Source: Planctomycetaceae bacterium (GTDB lineage: Bacteria; Planctomycetota; Planctomycetia; Pirellulales; Pirellulaceae). From it: a stretch of 64,000 nucleotides of DNA. Each line of letters starts with the position of its first letter. Positions within the stretch are counted from its first letter, which is position 1. The stretch lies in assembly GCA_020638995.1 (NCBI GenBank), contig JACKHM010000004.1, positions 806,001 to 870,000 of the forward strand, read 5' to 3'. Made by a program: the position numbers and the translations under genes. Shown here in pieces: positions 43,601 to 53,100 of this stretch. The notes beneath the pieces were generated by a model, which was not told the DNA's origin, made no database searches, and was given only the letters and a program-made list of their open reading frames with translations.

Positions 43601-46600
43601 ATCCCCCTTTACGATCTTTACAAGCGGAACAATCAACGACGACAACGGGCTCGTTGACGATCTTGGTGGATTAGACGGCATCCAACAGCCAGAAACGCGA
43701 GATCCTCAGGTCGTGGTCGTTCTCGACGCAATCGCCACGGCTGCGGGAGACTTGACGGTTCGCACTCAGCAAGGAAATAACGCGGTCATTTATAATCTGC
43801 TATTTGGCATCGACGGGGATGTCACAGAGAACACCGTGTTTGGGAACGCGGTCTTGCAGATTCTCGACCCAGAGATCTCGATCACGGATGCTACCAAATT
43901 GGAAGGGAATGACGGTGAGACGACATTCGAGTTCGAGGTTTCGATTTCTCGAGCCCCTTCGAGTACCGTCGTTGTCGATTACGGTACCGCACTTCATGGA
44001 CTCGCAGGTGTGAGCGACATCCACGAAACGAGCGGCAGTGTCACGTTCACTCCCGATGGTCCACTTACGCAAACGGTTTCGGTAAATGTCGTCGGCGACA
44101 GGGAAGTTGAAGAAAACGAGACGTTTGAACTCTTGCTAACAGGCGTCACTGGCAACGCAGTAATCGTCGATTCAATCGGGATTGGCACGATCGTTAATGA
44201 CGACTTGTCGACGATCAGCATCGCTGACGCGCATGTTTCCGAAGGAGGTGGCACACTTGAGTTCAACGTATCGCTATCAGCTCCGGCGTCCGAAGAGGTG
44301 ACAGCAACTATAACCGTCGTGGGAGGCTCGGCTAGTTCATCCGACTACTCGCCGTTCAACACAAGTGTCACATTCGCGCCAGGCGAAACCACAAAGGTCG
44401 TGACAGTCGATGTGAATGATGACGCCATTGTTGAAACAGACGAATCGTTGATCGTCGAACTCAGCGATCCTCGATTCAAAGGCAAAGTGGACAACTCGCG
44501 TGCCGTCCTCGGTGACTCGCTCGCCACAGGGACTATTGAAAACAACGACACAGCAGAAGTCAGCATTTCTGACGAAAGCCAATCCGAAGGTGATGGCAAG
44601 TTGCGTTTCACGATCTCGTTATCATCTCCTGCCTCTGATGAGGTTACGATCGTTGCGAATACGATTAGCGATTCGGCGGATGCAGGAAGCGACTTCGAGA
44701 CACTGAGGAATCACACCATCACTTTCTTTCCAGGAGAAACCGAGAAGATTGTTGAAGTGGGCATCTTGGACGATCAGCTTGTGGAAGTTGACGAAGTCAT
44801 GAATCTCGGCCTGAGTGACGCCAGATTTGCTGGAACGGACGACGTCGCCAGGGTGACAATCGCGAAACCTACTGGCGGTGGCGTTATCACCAATGACGAC
44901 ATCGCTGTCGTCGACATCTCAGACATCTCAGACGCTTCGATCATCGAAGGAGACAGCGGTACGACCTCCCTCACTTTTGAGATTACGCTTTCCACACCAG
45001 CTTCAAAGGAAGTGACATTGGTCGTAAACACTATGGATGGGTCAGCAAAGGCCGAGTCAGATTACCATTCGATTCACAATCAAGTTGTGACGTTCGCTCC
45101 CGGCGAAGTTAAGCGAATCGTGTCTGTTGAGATCATCGGCGAGACGTTGCCGGAGTTGGCGGAGCAATTTAGCGTGAGTGTTAGTGATGCGCGCTTCAAC
45201 GGTGCAGTGGATAGTTCCCGCGTACTGATTGGCGACGGCGATGCAACGGGGACGATTTCGCCGGACGACGCGCTAATGCAGATCAACGTCGAGTTTCGGG
45301 ATTTAGAAGGGAACACGTTAGATCGGATCGGTTTGGGGCAAGCGTTTGAGATTGTGCTCTCCGCGCAGGATCTACGCGAAATCGATCTGGACAAAGGCGT
45401 TTTCTCCGCGCTGGCCGACGTCTTGTTCGACACTCAACTGGTGGATATTACTGGTGTCCGACATGTCGCTCCCTTTAACCAGGCGGTCACTGGAACGCTC
45501 GATGAACTCGCCGGAGAAGTTGATGACGTTGGTGGTATTCAGGGGCTCCAACAGCCCGTGACACGCGACGCTCAGGAGTTCCTAGTACTTGAGGCAGTCG
45601 GAGTTGCTGCCGGGCGATTGACGGTCAACACGCGTGCGGGTGAAGACGATGTGGTCAAGAACCTCCTGTTTGGGATCGACGACGACGTGACCGGCCTGAC
45701 CGAATTCAACTCTCAGTCCATCGATCTTGGATTCGCAGATCTTGTAGCAACAAGTTTCGACGTTGTATCCGATCACGTCTTGAAAGGCGAGACAACAGCC
45801 ACGTTCACCATAATGAATCAAGGAGACGTCGCGGCTGATGCGTTCGACGTGCGACTGTTCCTCTCTGACGATAGCAACATCGGCAGCGATGATGACTCAC
45901 TCGTGAAAGTTGTGTCGGTGCCCGCGTTAGAAGTCGGTGAATCGACAACGATTACAGTCGATTTGCAATTAGATGTCGCGACTTTGTTCCGCCGTGCAAA
46001 GGCCGACGACCCAACAGGTCAGGGTGCCGGCTCAATTTCGACCAGCGAGGGTTTCATTGGATTGATCATCAACGGCGATAGTTCAGTCCTTGAATCCGAT
46101 GTTACGAACAATAGCAACGAGGGACAGGGTATTGATCTCGACAACGTCACCTACTTCCCATGGGACGTTGATAGCGATGGAGTCGTCAGCGGATTAGATG
46201 CGATCTTCGTACTGAATCGCTTGGGACAGAATGCAGAGACCGCAGATGCACGAGCGGACTTGGACGGAGATGGAATCGTCACAAGCCTAGATGCAATCGC
46301 CGTCATCAACCGACTAGGCTATTTGATCAACAGCGATGTCTTTGAGGCAGCCAATGCAAAAGCGTCCCTTGGGGAAGGCGAATCGCACACTGATGCCCTG
46401 CACAACGAGCTGATGCCAACGGATGTCAACGGGGACGGTGTCACCAGCCCGATCGATGCACTTCAGGTCATCAACTCGCTCGATGACTCAGGCTTGCCTT
46501 CAACTGGATACCGGGACGTAAATGGAGATGGCGAAGTAACACAGGCGGATGCTGACGCGATTGTTGAGTTTGTGAACGACGCCATGGGCGACCCCGCGCC

Positions 46601-46907
46601 GCGTGACGGAACGAGTGTGGCGCAAGCTCTTCAAGGAAATAGCTCGAGCCTACTGTTGCCGGCACCCGAGGCAGAAAGCCGATCCGCCGTAGCGTCCAAG
46701 AGTAGTACGAACGGCTCGCCCCAGTTGCTGGCAAGTCGCGAGTCCAATCAGCAGCCTGTTGTGACCTCCGCCACGCTGATGCCACTTAGCGATGCGATCT
46801 TCGGCGACGAAAAGAGCGATGCAGCTGATCCCGTGGACGAACTTGAATCCGCGTTGGATCAGATCGCAGGCGATATCGCCGAGACCTGGGATGACATGCT
46901 GGAGTAA
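37662..46907 (+). CDS. Giant secreted subtilase with TolB-like, GEVED, cohesin-like, Calx-beta, CARDB and dockerin modules
   Basis: ATG at 37662 is chosen; the 50 codons before it (from TTG 37512) cross the palindrome and look unrelated. 3081 aa. The leader is very basic and ends in the planctomycete 'LEPR-XLL'-type motif LLLEQVEARTLFNAD. A peptidase S8 domain follows with LLDTGFDF (Asp259), NGHGTHVAG (His301), TAAGNSG and SGTSMSAPV (Ser469), so it should be active. Residues about 540-1060 are TolB-type propeller repeats (VRVSPDGNHIVYVAD). Residues about 1063-1223 form a GEVED domain (FDYGDAPESYSAGG). Then come duplicated cohesin-like and dockerin-like units, two Ig-like repeats, four Calx-beta domains, CARDB (about 45720-46000) and a C-terminal dockerin (DVDSDGVVSGLDAIFVLNRL). 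Likely a cell-surface or secreted protease. Confidence 0.93.
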   Translation: MARKSQSGNRRRSFFQRLFAARRKRRRDTRRGLLLEQVEARTLFNADFGIAHDSPLLAVPAEVATPEVQACIVTSESIQQTATPVLDTSGAWTPQVSDKWFGVAIPSEPRNFSIASISTGPSLATISWMGQSIEVMDRDWIIQFGQVATGHIQSLGDVSVALEAVGLRAERIRGLGMEGLVSVTFSSGVDAEKVVAALGDDARVSFFEPATVVESLSLPNDPRFSDQVQDYQTAAFSLGLAGAWDITTGSEEVVVGLLDTGFDFNHIDLRDNVWNGSQAGSTVHGKDFVNSDDSPQDDNGHGTHVAGIIGAQGDNGVGTSGIAWDVSLLGLKVLEADGTGSNADIAAGINYATMLRQSGEANVRVLNASFASSLPSAAISNAIQAAGEAGIMLVTAAGNSGEDIDQSTHQSFPAEYPHDNIIVVANVQADGTLTSSSNYGNTEVDIAAPGMSILSTARGDSYSELSGTSMSAPVVSGALALAWSIAPNATPAELKRALLNSATPSDSLAGKLRSGGIVNVEAFLQSIVDGPGQNGRLNSPLVSEGDVQDVRVSPDGNHIVYVADAMLDGVEQVYVVDPAGGSVRQLTNFDAPTDLRDLQITSDSQHIVFQADVGGVTELYSVPVGGGAVQKLNAELVGSGDVILFKVSPSNDRVIYLADQDVDEVQELYSVPIQGGEVVQLHGDFASGKGVSFNRNWNSSFQAPFEITADGSTVVFMADPQGGVNWRLFAAPTGGGATIELNQSLATDERVDAFDMTLAGNRVIYSVANASGRNLHSVELAGAGRITLANSILGNDFRVTPDGTRVVYTKAADSVSPPNVFSVPTTGGASINLSQGIVGFDGTSTVGGNLQRAIFSPDSSVVVFVDTQSGLSPDSRGELHFASLDGTRHGTMTTNLGGDSQWFTANKFVFSADSSQLVFETIEGTTNGVVYSLYSAPLDGGPTTLLQRLPAGRQFLETYSSGGDFDITSDSSRVVFAANPEAGFELFSVPLTGGAITKLTPDMVTGGRVEGNYGFYLRAPDDYFGRSWALTPDGSRAIYRADQRVDGQTELYSVSVNGSPPVFDYGDAPESYSAGGANDDARHLAVGPTLGSLRDVEAESARSGDARGDDLAGLDDEDGVSWGTLSVGQQDTQVVVKVTNAEAGAKLDAWIDFNGDGIWQSSEQIATNLSVGNGNNLVTFNVPGTAVSSDTFSRFRLSTTGNLAPSGLANDGEVEDHEVTIEPGVPRPRQIVGGNKGLVLGRAGESVTFGVEYSTSDDDNTLTGLGLRLHYDSSVISFEQLDNVYPINLIQQQGPLADTSNFDGDAATDKYVLIAWSDPFGGNWPNADLPTDLLDASFRFVTDVAVGTETTVHLTSSSSAASHDFSGNDIHLTVAPNVSLDVDSDCHADALTDGVIILRYLFGFRGDELVGGAIRPDANRTDPVEIAEYLDGGRDTMLDVDGNGVADALTDGIITFRYLFGFEGDALVENALGAAATRTDPAEIADFLDSFLPECPLTQSTIAAIGGDEGRSSIMSDPSRQIVTPSELHLTLAEAGASFTFDVDYSTVNPIDATLTGLGLRVHFDSDRLELKDLSNVLGTNFVQQQGPLEDTSDFDGDSDTDKYVLFAWSDPFGGNWPGVLPATLFSPTFEATAGFTNGETHINFTASSTAAGFDFDGTSVVVSLAANNAAPTLTAFDGAVQSGDEDRTVAITFADLATHGNEQDADGTVEAFVVTSVARGTLKIGADQASATPFAVGANDLVNATRKAFWTPDANANGVLDAFSVVARDDDGEVSITPITARVNLQDVNDAPVLTRIADIVDTTVTDQEVEITFNEIAGQGDEQDIDGQVEAFVVKSVSSGSLKIGPSAASATPYAADTNDTIDATRRAYWTPSADASGRLPAFTVVARDDDGSESANAITTRVQVNQLIGTDDLAAIAIRFVNQDAEVVESVSVGQEFQIVVSIQDLRQSGDDQGAFGAMLDVLYDTSLIDVLGITHQSPFTIFTSGTINDDNGLVDDLGGLDGIQQPETRDPQVVVVLDAIATAAGDLTVRTQQGNNAVIYNLLFGIDGDVTENTVFGNAVLQILDPEISITDATKLEGNDGETTFEFEVSISRAPSSTVVVDYGTALHGLAGVSDIHETSGSVTFTPDGPLTQTVSVNVVGDREVEENETFELLLTGVTGNAVIVDSIGIGTIVNDDLSTISIADAHVSEGGGTLEFNVSLSAPASEEVTATITVVGGSASSSDYSPFNTSVTFAPGETTKVVTVDVNDDAIVETDESLIVELSDPRFKGKVDNSRAVLGDSLATGTIENNDTAEVSISDESQSEGDGKLRFTISLSSPASDEVTIVANTISDSADAGSDFETLRNHTITFFPGETEKIVEVGILDDQLVEVDEVMNLGLSDARFAGTDDVARVTIAKPTGGGVITNDDIAVVDISDISDASIIEGDSGTTSLTFEITLSTPASKEVTLVVNTMDGSAKAESDYHSIHNQVVTFAPGEVKRIVSVEIIGETLPELAEQFSVSVSDARFNGAVDSSRVLIGDGDATGTISPDDALMQINVEFRDLEGNTLDRIGLGQAFEIVLSAQDLREIDLDKGVFSALADVLFDTQLVDITGVRHVAPFNQAVTGTLDELAGEVDDVGGIQGLQQPVTRDAQEFLVLEAVGVAAGRLTVNTRAGEDDVVKNLLFGIDDDVTGLTEFNSQSIDLGFADLVATSFDVVSDHVLKGETTATFTIMNQGDVAADAFDVRLFLSDDSNIGSDDDSLVKVVSVPALEVGESTTITVDLQLDVATLFRRAKADDPTGQGAGSISTSEGFIGLIINGDSSVLESDVTNNSNEGQGIDLDNVTYFPWDVDSDGVVSGLDAIFVLNRLGQNAETADARADLDGDGIVTSLDAIAVINRLGYLINSDVFEAANAKASLGEGESHTDALHNELMPTDVNGDGVTSPIDALQVINSLDDSGLPSTGYRDVNGDGEVTQADADAIVEFVNDAMGDPAPRDGTSVAQALQGNSSSLLLPAPEAESRSAVASKSSTNGSPQLLASRESNQQPVVTSATLMPLSDAIFGDEKSDAADPVDELESALDQIAGDIAETWDDMLE

Positions 46908-46939
46908 CTTTAGCAACGTCAAAACATCAGTGCCTTTCT

Positions 46940-46985
46940 GCCGACCGTAACCTCCTTCTTGGGTGCGGTCGGCTTTGCTTTTTGG
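46940..46985 (+). terminator. Intrinsic terminator after the subtilase gene
   Basis: An 8-bp GC-rich stem (GCCGACCG at 46940-46947 and CGGTCGGC at 46966-46973) with an 18-base loop, followed by TTTGCTTTTTGG. It begins about 30 bases after the stop codon and separates the first giant gene from the second, which suggests that they are transcribed separately. Confidence 0.72.
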
Positions 46986-47123
46986 CGTACCGAGTTCTTT
47001 CGTTCGAGCGGGCCAAGCCTTTCGAAATGATCGCGCTCTTTTTTTTGGCGGTAAGTCGGTGCTAGCCGCGAGTAGCCGAACAACGCCCTCAATCCATACG
47101 CCTCTCGACAGGATGATAGTCCC

Positions 47124-50100
47124 ATGAAACGACACCATCGCAGCAGCTCGAAAGCCTCCAGATTCCCTCGTCCTTTTACTAGTCGCCAGAGTAAGAAACA
47201 CCACAAGCGGCGCAGGATGTTCTTTGAAGGGCTTGAGACACGGCAGCTGATGGCGAGTGATGTCGTCCAAGCGTTTGTGTCGGATCTGGAACCTAACTCA
47301 CAAATGATCACATCGCCGGTCACCCCGACCAAGGCAGCCGTCCAGTCCATCGAAACGACAACGATTGCGGCCAGCGTCGCTACCCCGACTGCTGGTTGGA
47401 AGTTGCAGATCGAGCAAGTGTACCGATTCCAGAACAGCCTTTGGGTGCTGTCATCACTGGACAGGCCGGACGCAGCCCGTTCGGTCGCGCAGTTTTTCAG
47501 TCGTGCCACTGACCAGGTCACCGTTGCGGTTAAGTCCCTCCCCACGAACCACTTCGTTATCAGCCCTGCGTGGGAAGTGAGCGTTAACGAGGCCACACGC
47601 GTCTCCGATGCGAGCGAGTTCTTCCGTCAGTTCGACAAGGGTGCGGCCGAGCTACTGTTTACAAGTCAAGCAGGCCCTACGGTTGTCCAGCCGCTGGCAG
47701 ATCTGACGGTCACGGAAGGTTCTCCACAACGCAGCATCAGCCTAGCCAACTTGTTTTCCGTTGACGATCTGGGCAGCCCGCTCGAACTGACTGCAGTGAG
47801 CAGCGATCCACAGCTCGTTTCGACAGTGCTCGATGGATCGAGCCTGGAACTTCACTTCGGTGCGGCTCGGCTCGGCACGGCGGTGGTCAGTGTCACGGCA
47901 ACCGATGCTGCTGGGCTCACCGCTTCCGATGAATTCGTTGTCGAAGTTTCGCCGGTAACAGGTGACGCGCCATCACGATGGGTTGTGGCTGATCAAGTGA
48001 TCGATCACCAAGGGCACAGTGTCATTCGCATGGCGGGGGCTGCGTCGCGGTTTCCAAACGTCAGCATCTCCTCGAGCAACTCGAACGTACTCGCCACCGA
48101 TGAACTCTCTGTGACAAAGGAGGGAAATGATGTTGTCATTCGTATCAACCACCAGTCTGAAGATTATGGTGTCAGTGCCGTCAGGTTGTCCGATGGCGAT
48201 TCCACAATTGCTCAATTCACAGCGATCGTCCTGCCACCAGCCAACGTGAATCAAGCCGATGCAGGCAAGCTCAATCTCGACATCGAATCCGAGGCCAGAA
48301 CGGTCAATGATACTGCGGGGACGCAATTGCGAATCTCGTATAACGATCGCGCACTGGCCTTGATGATTCGTGATGGTCGAGTTTCCAGCCAGGACGCCGT
48401 TGCCTTGACCAGGCCGATGGAATATCGCGAAACAGGCGGTCTCGATCCGCGCGATTTCCCAGAGTTGAACTGGCAGACCGTTCACGGCAATTCAACGGAT
48501 CCTGAAGCACCACAAACGAGTCATACGATTACGCTGGTCGGCGGAGTGTCGGCGACGGAGCGGGCGCCCGATCGCTTTGACCAGATTGATTCGACGCTCG
48601 GTGCGGTCTCGAAGGCCGCCGTATTCCTCGATCATCGCTTGGAGACCGTTGAGGAGAGGATCCGCGACACGATTTTGGACAGGTCGATTGAGGAATCTTT
48701 TAAGGCCGCAGTGAAAGGCGCGAATTTCTTAATTGATGTTCTCGACCCAGATAACGACACCGATCTAAATCCGGCCGGAGATTTGGTTTGGGGTGTGACG
48801 GCGCTGACGAAGGACTTTATCGGCCTGATGGGCGCCGTCTACGCACCGAATCCAAACAAATCGGATGTCGTACTTGAATCGATTCAGTTTGTCAGTTCGT
48901 TCGTGAGTTTAGCCAACAAAGTTCGACACATCTCGCTGGACAGCTCAGTTAGCGACGTGGCCGAAGCTGTGATCGGGAACCCCTCGGCATTGAGCGAAGG
49001 AATCGTGTCACATGCTGCGAAATTCGCGGTCGGTGTCGGACTGGACAGCGTTATGAAGTCCATTCCGTCAGTCAGCGATTTGGGAGCCAAGCTGAGGGGG
49101 TTTTCGGAGAAGACCACGGAATCGCAAGACGTGCTTGATGCAGGAGCGGAGACCCAATCAAAGACGGCGTTAGCTAAGGAATATATTGAAACTGGCATCA
49201 AAATCGCGGAACACGTGGATGCAATTTTCGACGCCCTGTTTGGGCCGGACGATCTCTATGTCGACAAAGACGGTATCGAGCGGCGATGGGGAGCAGATCA
49301 ACACCGGTCACCCACTGCCGGTAAGGACAATGTCACAACCGGGACTGGTAACGACACGGTCGATACCGGGAAAGGTGACGACAAGATTCAGACGAACTCG
49401 GGAAATGACCGAGTGCAGGCCGGTCCTGGGGACAATCGCGTCGACACGGGTGCAGGCAATGACTTCATCAGTGACGGAAACGGCAACAGCTTTCTCACGG
49501 CGGGCCGCGGCGCCGACATCGTTGAAGACGAGGGGGGGAACGACGTCATCAATCTCGGTCCTGGTCAGGACACTTTGATCTATCGTGGCAGTGACATAGG
49601 TCGCGACCTGATCTACGACGACGGCAAGAGTGGTGAGATTCAACTGCTGGCAATCTCACAACACGACATCTCGTATGCGAAGCAGGGAAATGATCTTGCT
49701 ATTTCGATTACTAAGAATGGAGCCGCGCTGAACGACGAAATTCGCATTGTCGACTTCTTCCGCAATGAAGTGACCGATTGGTCACTCCGGACGAAAGACG
49801 GTCCGGTGATCGATCTTCGCGAAGTTACTGGGCGTCTCAGCCATCAGAATTCCGCACAACTAGCTCTTGAATCGTACGAGGATATCTCGACTTACGTGGA
49901 TTCACTTCCTACTGGTTTGCATCACACCGCCACTGTCACGGATGCTTCGACAGGCCTTTATGCCGAAGTGTTCATGGGGAGCGCCCACGATGGCTCCGTC
50001 GGGACATCGCACGCTTACGTCGTGATTCGCGGTTCGGAACTCAGCCCTCAGGATTGGTTGATCAACAACACTCAAGCCGGACTTCCCCAGGCAAACGCAC

Positions 50101-53100
50101 TGACCAGAGCCTTGAATGCCCAATTTTCCGTCGAGCAGCTTCAGTCGATCACGCTAGTTGGCCACTCCGCAGGAGGGATGGTAGCTCAATGGACCGGTAC
50201 CTACTTCGCGACACAACAGATACCGTTCGTTAACATTACGACGCTTAATTCGCCTGAAATCTCCGGGCGGATTCAGAACACACTGATGGAGTCGTTCGAG
50301 GAATATGCTTACGGGCTGCCGAATCTATCGGCGACACATATCGTCCACGCAAATGACCCGGTCTCAAAGTTGGGGATCTGGGCGGGACGCGGATTGGGAA
50401 CATCGACCTGGGTGACCTGGTCATCGCAACAGGACAGCAAGGATGGACTTCTGTCGCTCTCCGAGCTTCTCGCGGCGCACACTCCTAATGCCGGAGAGTT
50501 CTCCGGAGACAACGTCGAGTTCAAAATTCTCACACCGGAACAAGTCCAGCGGCACGTTGGCATCCGCGGCTCGGAAGATTCCACCAAGTATCTTTACCAT
50601 GTGGATACACTAGACAGCACGACCCAGAGTCTCTTTGATCTGCTGCTATCAGGTGGTCGTGTTGAGTTGGAAGAAGACGACGTTGCCGTTAAGCAACAAG
50701 AACAGCAGTTCACTCAATCTTTGGCGCACGATCCAAACGCAGCCGTGGTGTTCTCCGAGAGGTTCGACTTCGGTCCAGTCGATTCGAACGTCGAACCGGG
50801 ATACCATCGTATCTCGGAAAATACACGGTATATTACCGGCGCGGGATGGCTGGTAGTCAACGATGATCTAAAGTCGCAGGACCGAGGCCGAGCGACTGAC
50901 CTGCAACGCGATTTTGTCGCGACATCAGAGAATACATTCGTCGTCGACCTCCCTTCGCCCGGGACGTACAACATTTCGTTTGTGACGGGTGACCGCGACG
51001 AAATCCGCGAATCGATGGTGTTTTACGTCAATGGCTTCTACTATGACACCGTTTCCACCATGCCCGGGCAGTTCCTCACGCATGGACTTCAGATCACTAC
51101 CAGCGATCCGCAGCTCAGGATTGCGATCAAAGACCGTGGTGGAAATAGCGCGCGGGCCATAATTAACGGGCTAACCGTCGACAAGGTGCCGTACGGTGTT
51201 GATTCTCCTGGCAGCACCATTGTACAGGACGACGAATCGCTGGTCGTCTTGACGCATGGCTACACGATTCCCGGATGGGTCGAGGATGCAATCGAATCCA
51301 TTAAACAGACCATCCAGGCGGCAAAGGATGTCGCTGCTGTCGTGGGAGCTTACGGACGAGGTGGTCCGGCGTTGGCGGTTCTCAAAGCCACAGAGATTAC
51401 GCTTCGGCGGGTACGGGAAGAGTTGACGAAAGACACCAGTGTTCGAGCCACTAGTCGTGTGAATGAATGGGTTTTCGAGGCGGCCGATGCGTTTGCTACG
51501 ATGAGCCGCCGATTTCGGCTTGGACAACTAGACTCGAACGTGATCCCCGTCGACTTCGGTAAAGTCTGGGAAGCTATACAAAGCGGCAAGTCCGACAAAC
51601 AGCTGTTGAAATTGTGGCAGGGGAGCCGCGACTTTCTGGCTCTGGACTGGGCGGACGAATCGAGCGAGGGTTCGGGGTTATTTGACGTGATCAAGGGAGA
51701 CTTCGACGAAGAAGCTCATCGTGACGCTGTTGAGCACGGAGCCCAAATCTACAAGGCGCTGATTGATGCCCTGATCGCGGATCTTCGTAGCGCCGATCCC
51801 GGCCGTCAACTCGACGTCTTGCTGGTCAGTCACAGCTACGGCTACAACGTCAACCGCGAACTTGCCCAGCAGATCAGCTATTCAGAAACTGCCGATGCCG
51901 TGGATTACCTGAAACTGGTCACGCTCGACCCCGTCTCGATGAAACCGGACGAACGGCAGGGAACGAATCGGCAGTCGGATCGGCTCAACTGGTATCACCC
52001 TGAGCTGACACCGGAGGTCGATGCGATTGACAACTACTATCAGACCGTTGGCGTGTTCCACACGAAATTCACCTCGCTGGCCCTGGCTGGCGGCCTGATT
52101 GGTGCCGGAGTGCACAATCTTGCAGGGAATATCGAAAATCAAATCGTATTCGGCACGCCACTTGATGGACGGGAAGGCGGCGGGGCGGCAGGATTCTACA
52201 ACCGGCAGGCGCGCGTCTTTGACTTAGCAACCCAGGACGAGATACTTCGATTCCGGCACTGGGATCCGAATGATATTTCGCTCACCACGGCAGAATTAAC
52301 GGATATCGAGTTCAGTCCGGATGGAACGCTGGTCGCCGCCGCAGGCAAAGATGGGATTGTTACCGTCCGGTACGTGGATGATGTTCCGAACCCTGACCCG
52401 TCTATTGAAAAGCCTCTGTACCCAGCGGGCAAAGTGAAATTCGAAGTCTGGGGGCACGAGAGCATCGTGCGGTCTGTTGCATTCATTCAGATTGAAGTCG
52501 ACGGCACTTGGAAGGACTACCTGCTGACGATCAGTGCAGCGCGTAATCCTGAGAACAATGATTTTGATAAGAATAAAGTCCTGCTCACGGACGTGGAGAC
52601 AGGCATGCCAGTCTGGCAGGGTAAGGACATCGGCGGTACTCAGGTCGAAGCAAGTCCGAGCGGCGAGATCATTGTCTCCGCGGACAGTAAGGGTCACGCA
52701 AAGATCTGGAAACGTGTTCCCGGAACGGTCACCTATGCACAATACGGCGAACTGGTCGACGCTCATCCGAATGGTGCATACATTGCCGACCTATACGTGA
52801 TCAACGACCAGTACTTCGTCACGGCTGGATTGGACGCCAAGATGAAGCTGTTCCAGGTCACCGACGATGGCGCAAAGGAGACGTGGAGCTATCGTTTCGA
52901 CAATCCTGGAGAGGGGAAGGTCCGCAATCTGGACTACGACCCTTATAACGGGATTCTGGCGGTTGCCTCTGGGCAGGAACTCTCGTTCTGGCGTTTCGAT
53001 CAGGCCGCCGGCACGCTGTCGGTTTGGGGACCCGAGGGACAATCGGTGGATAACGTATTCGGTCGCCAAGATCACACGAAAGACGTTCAGGGCGTGTCGT

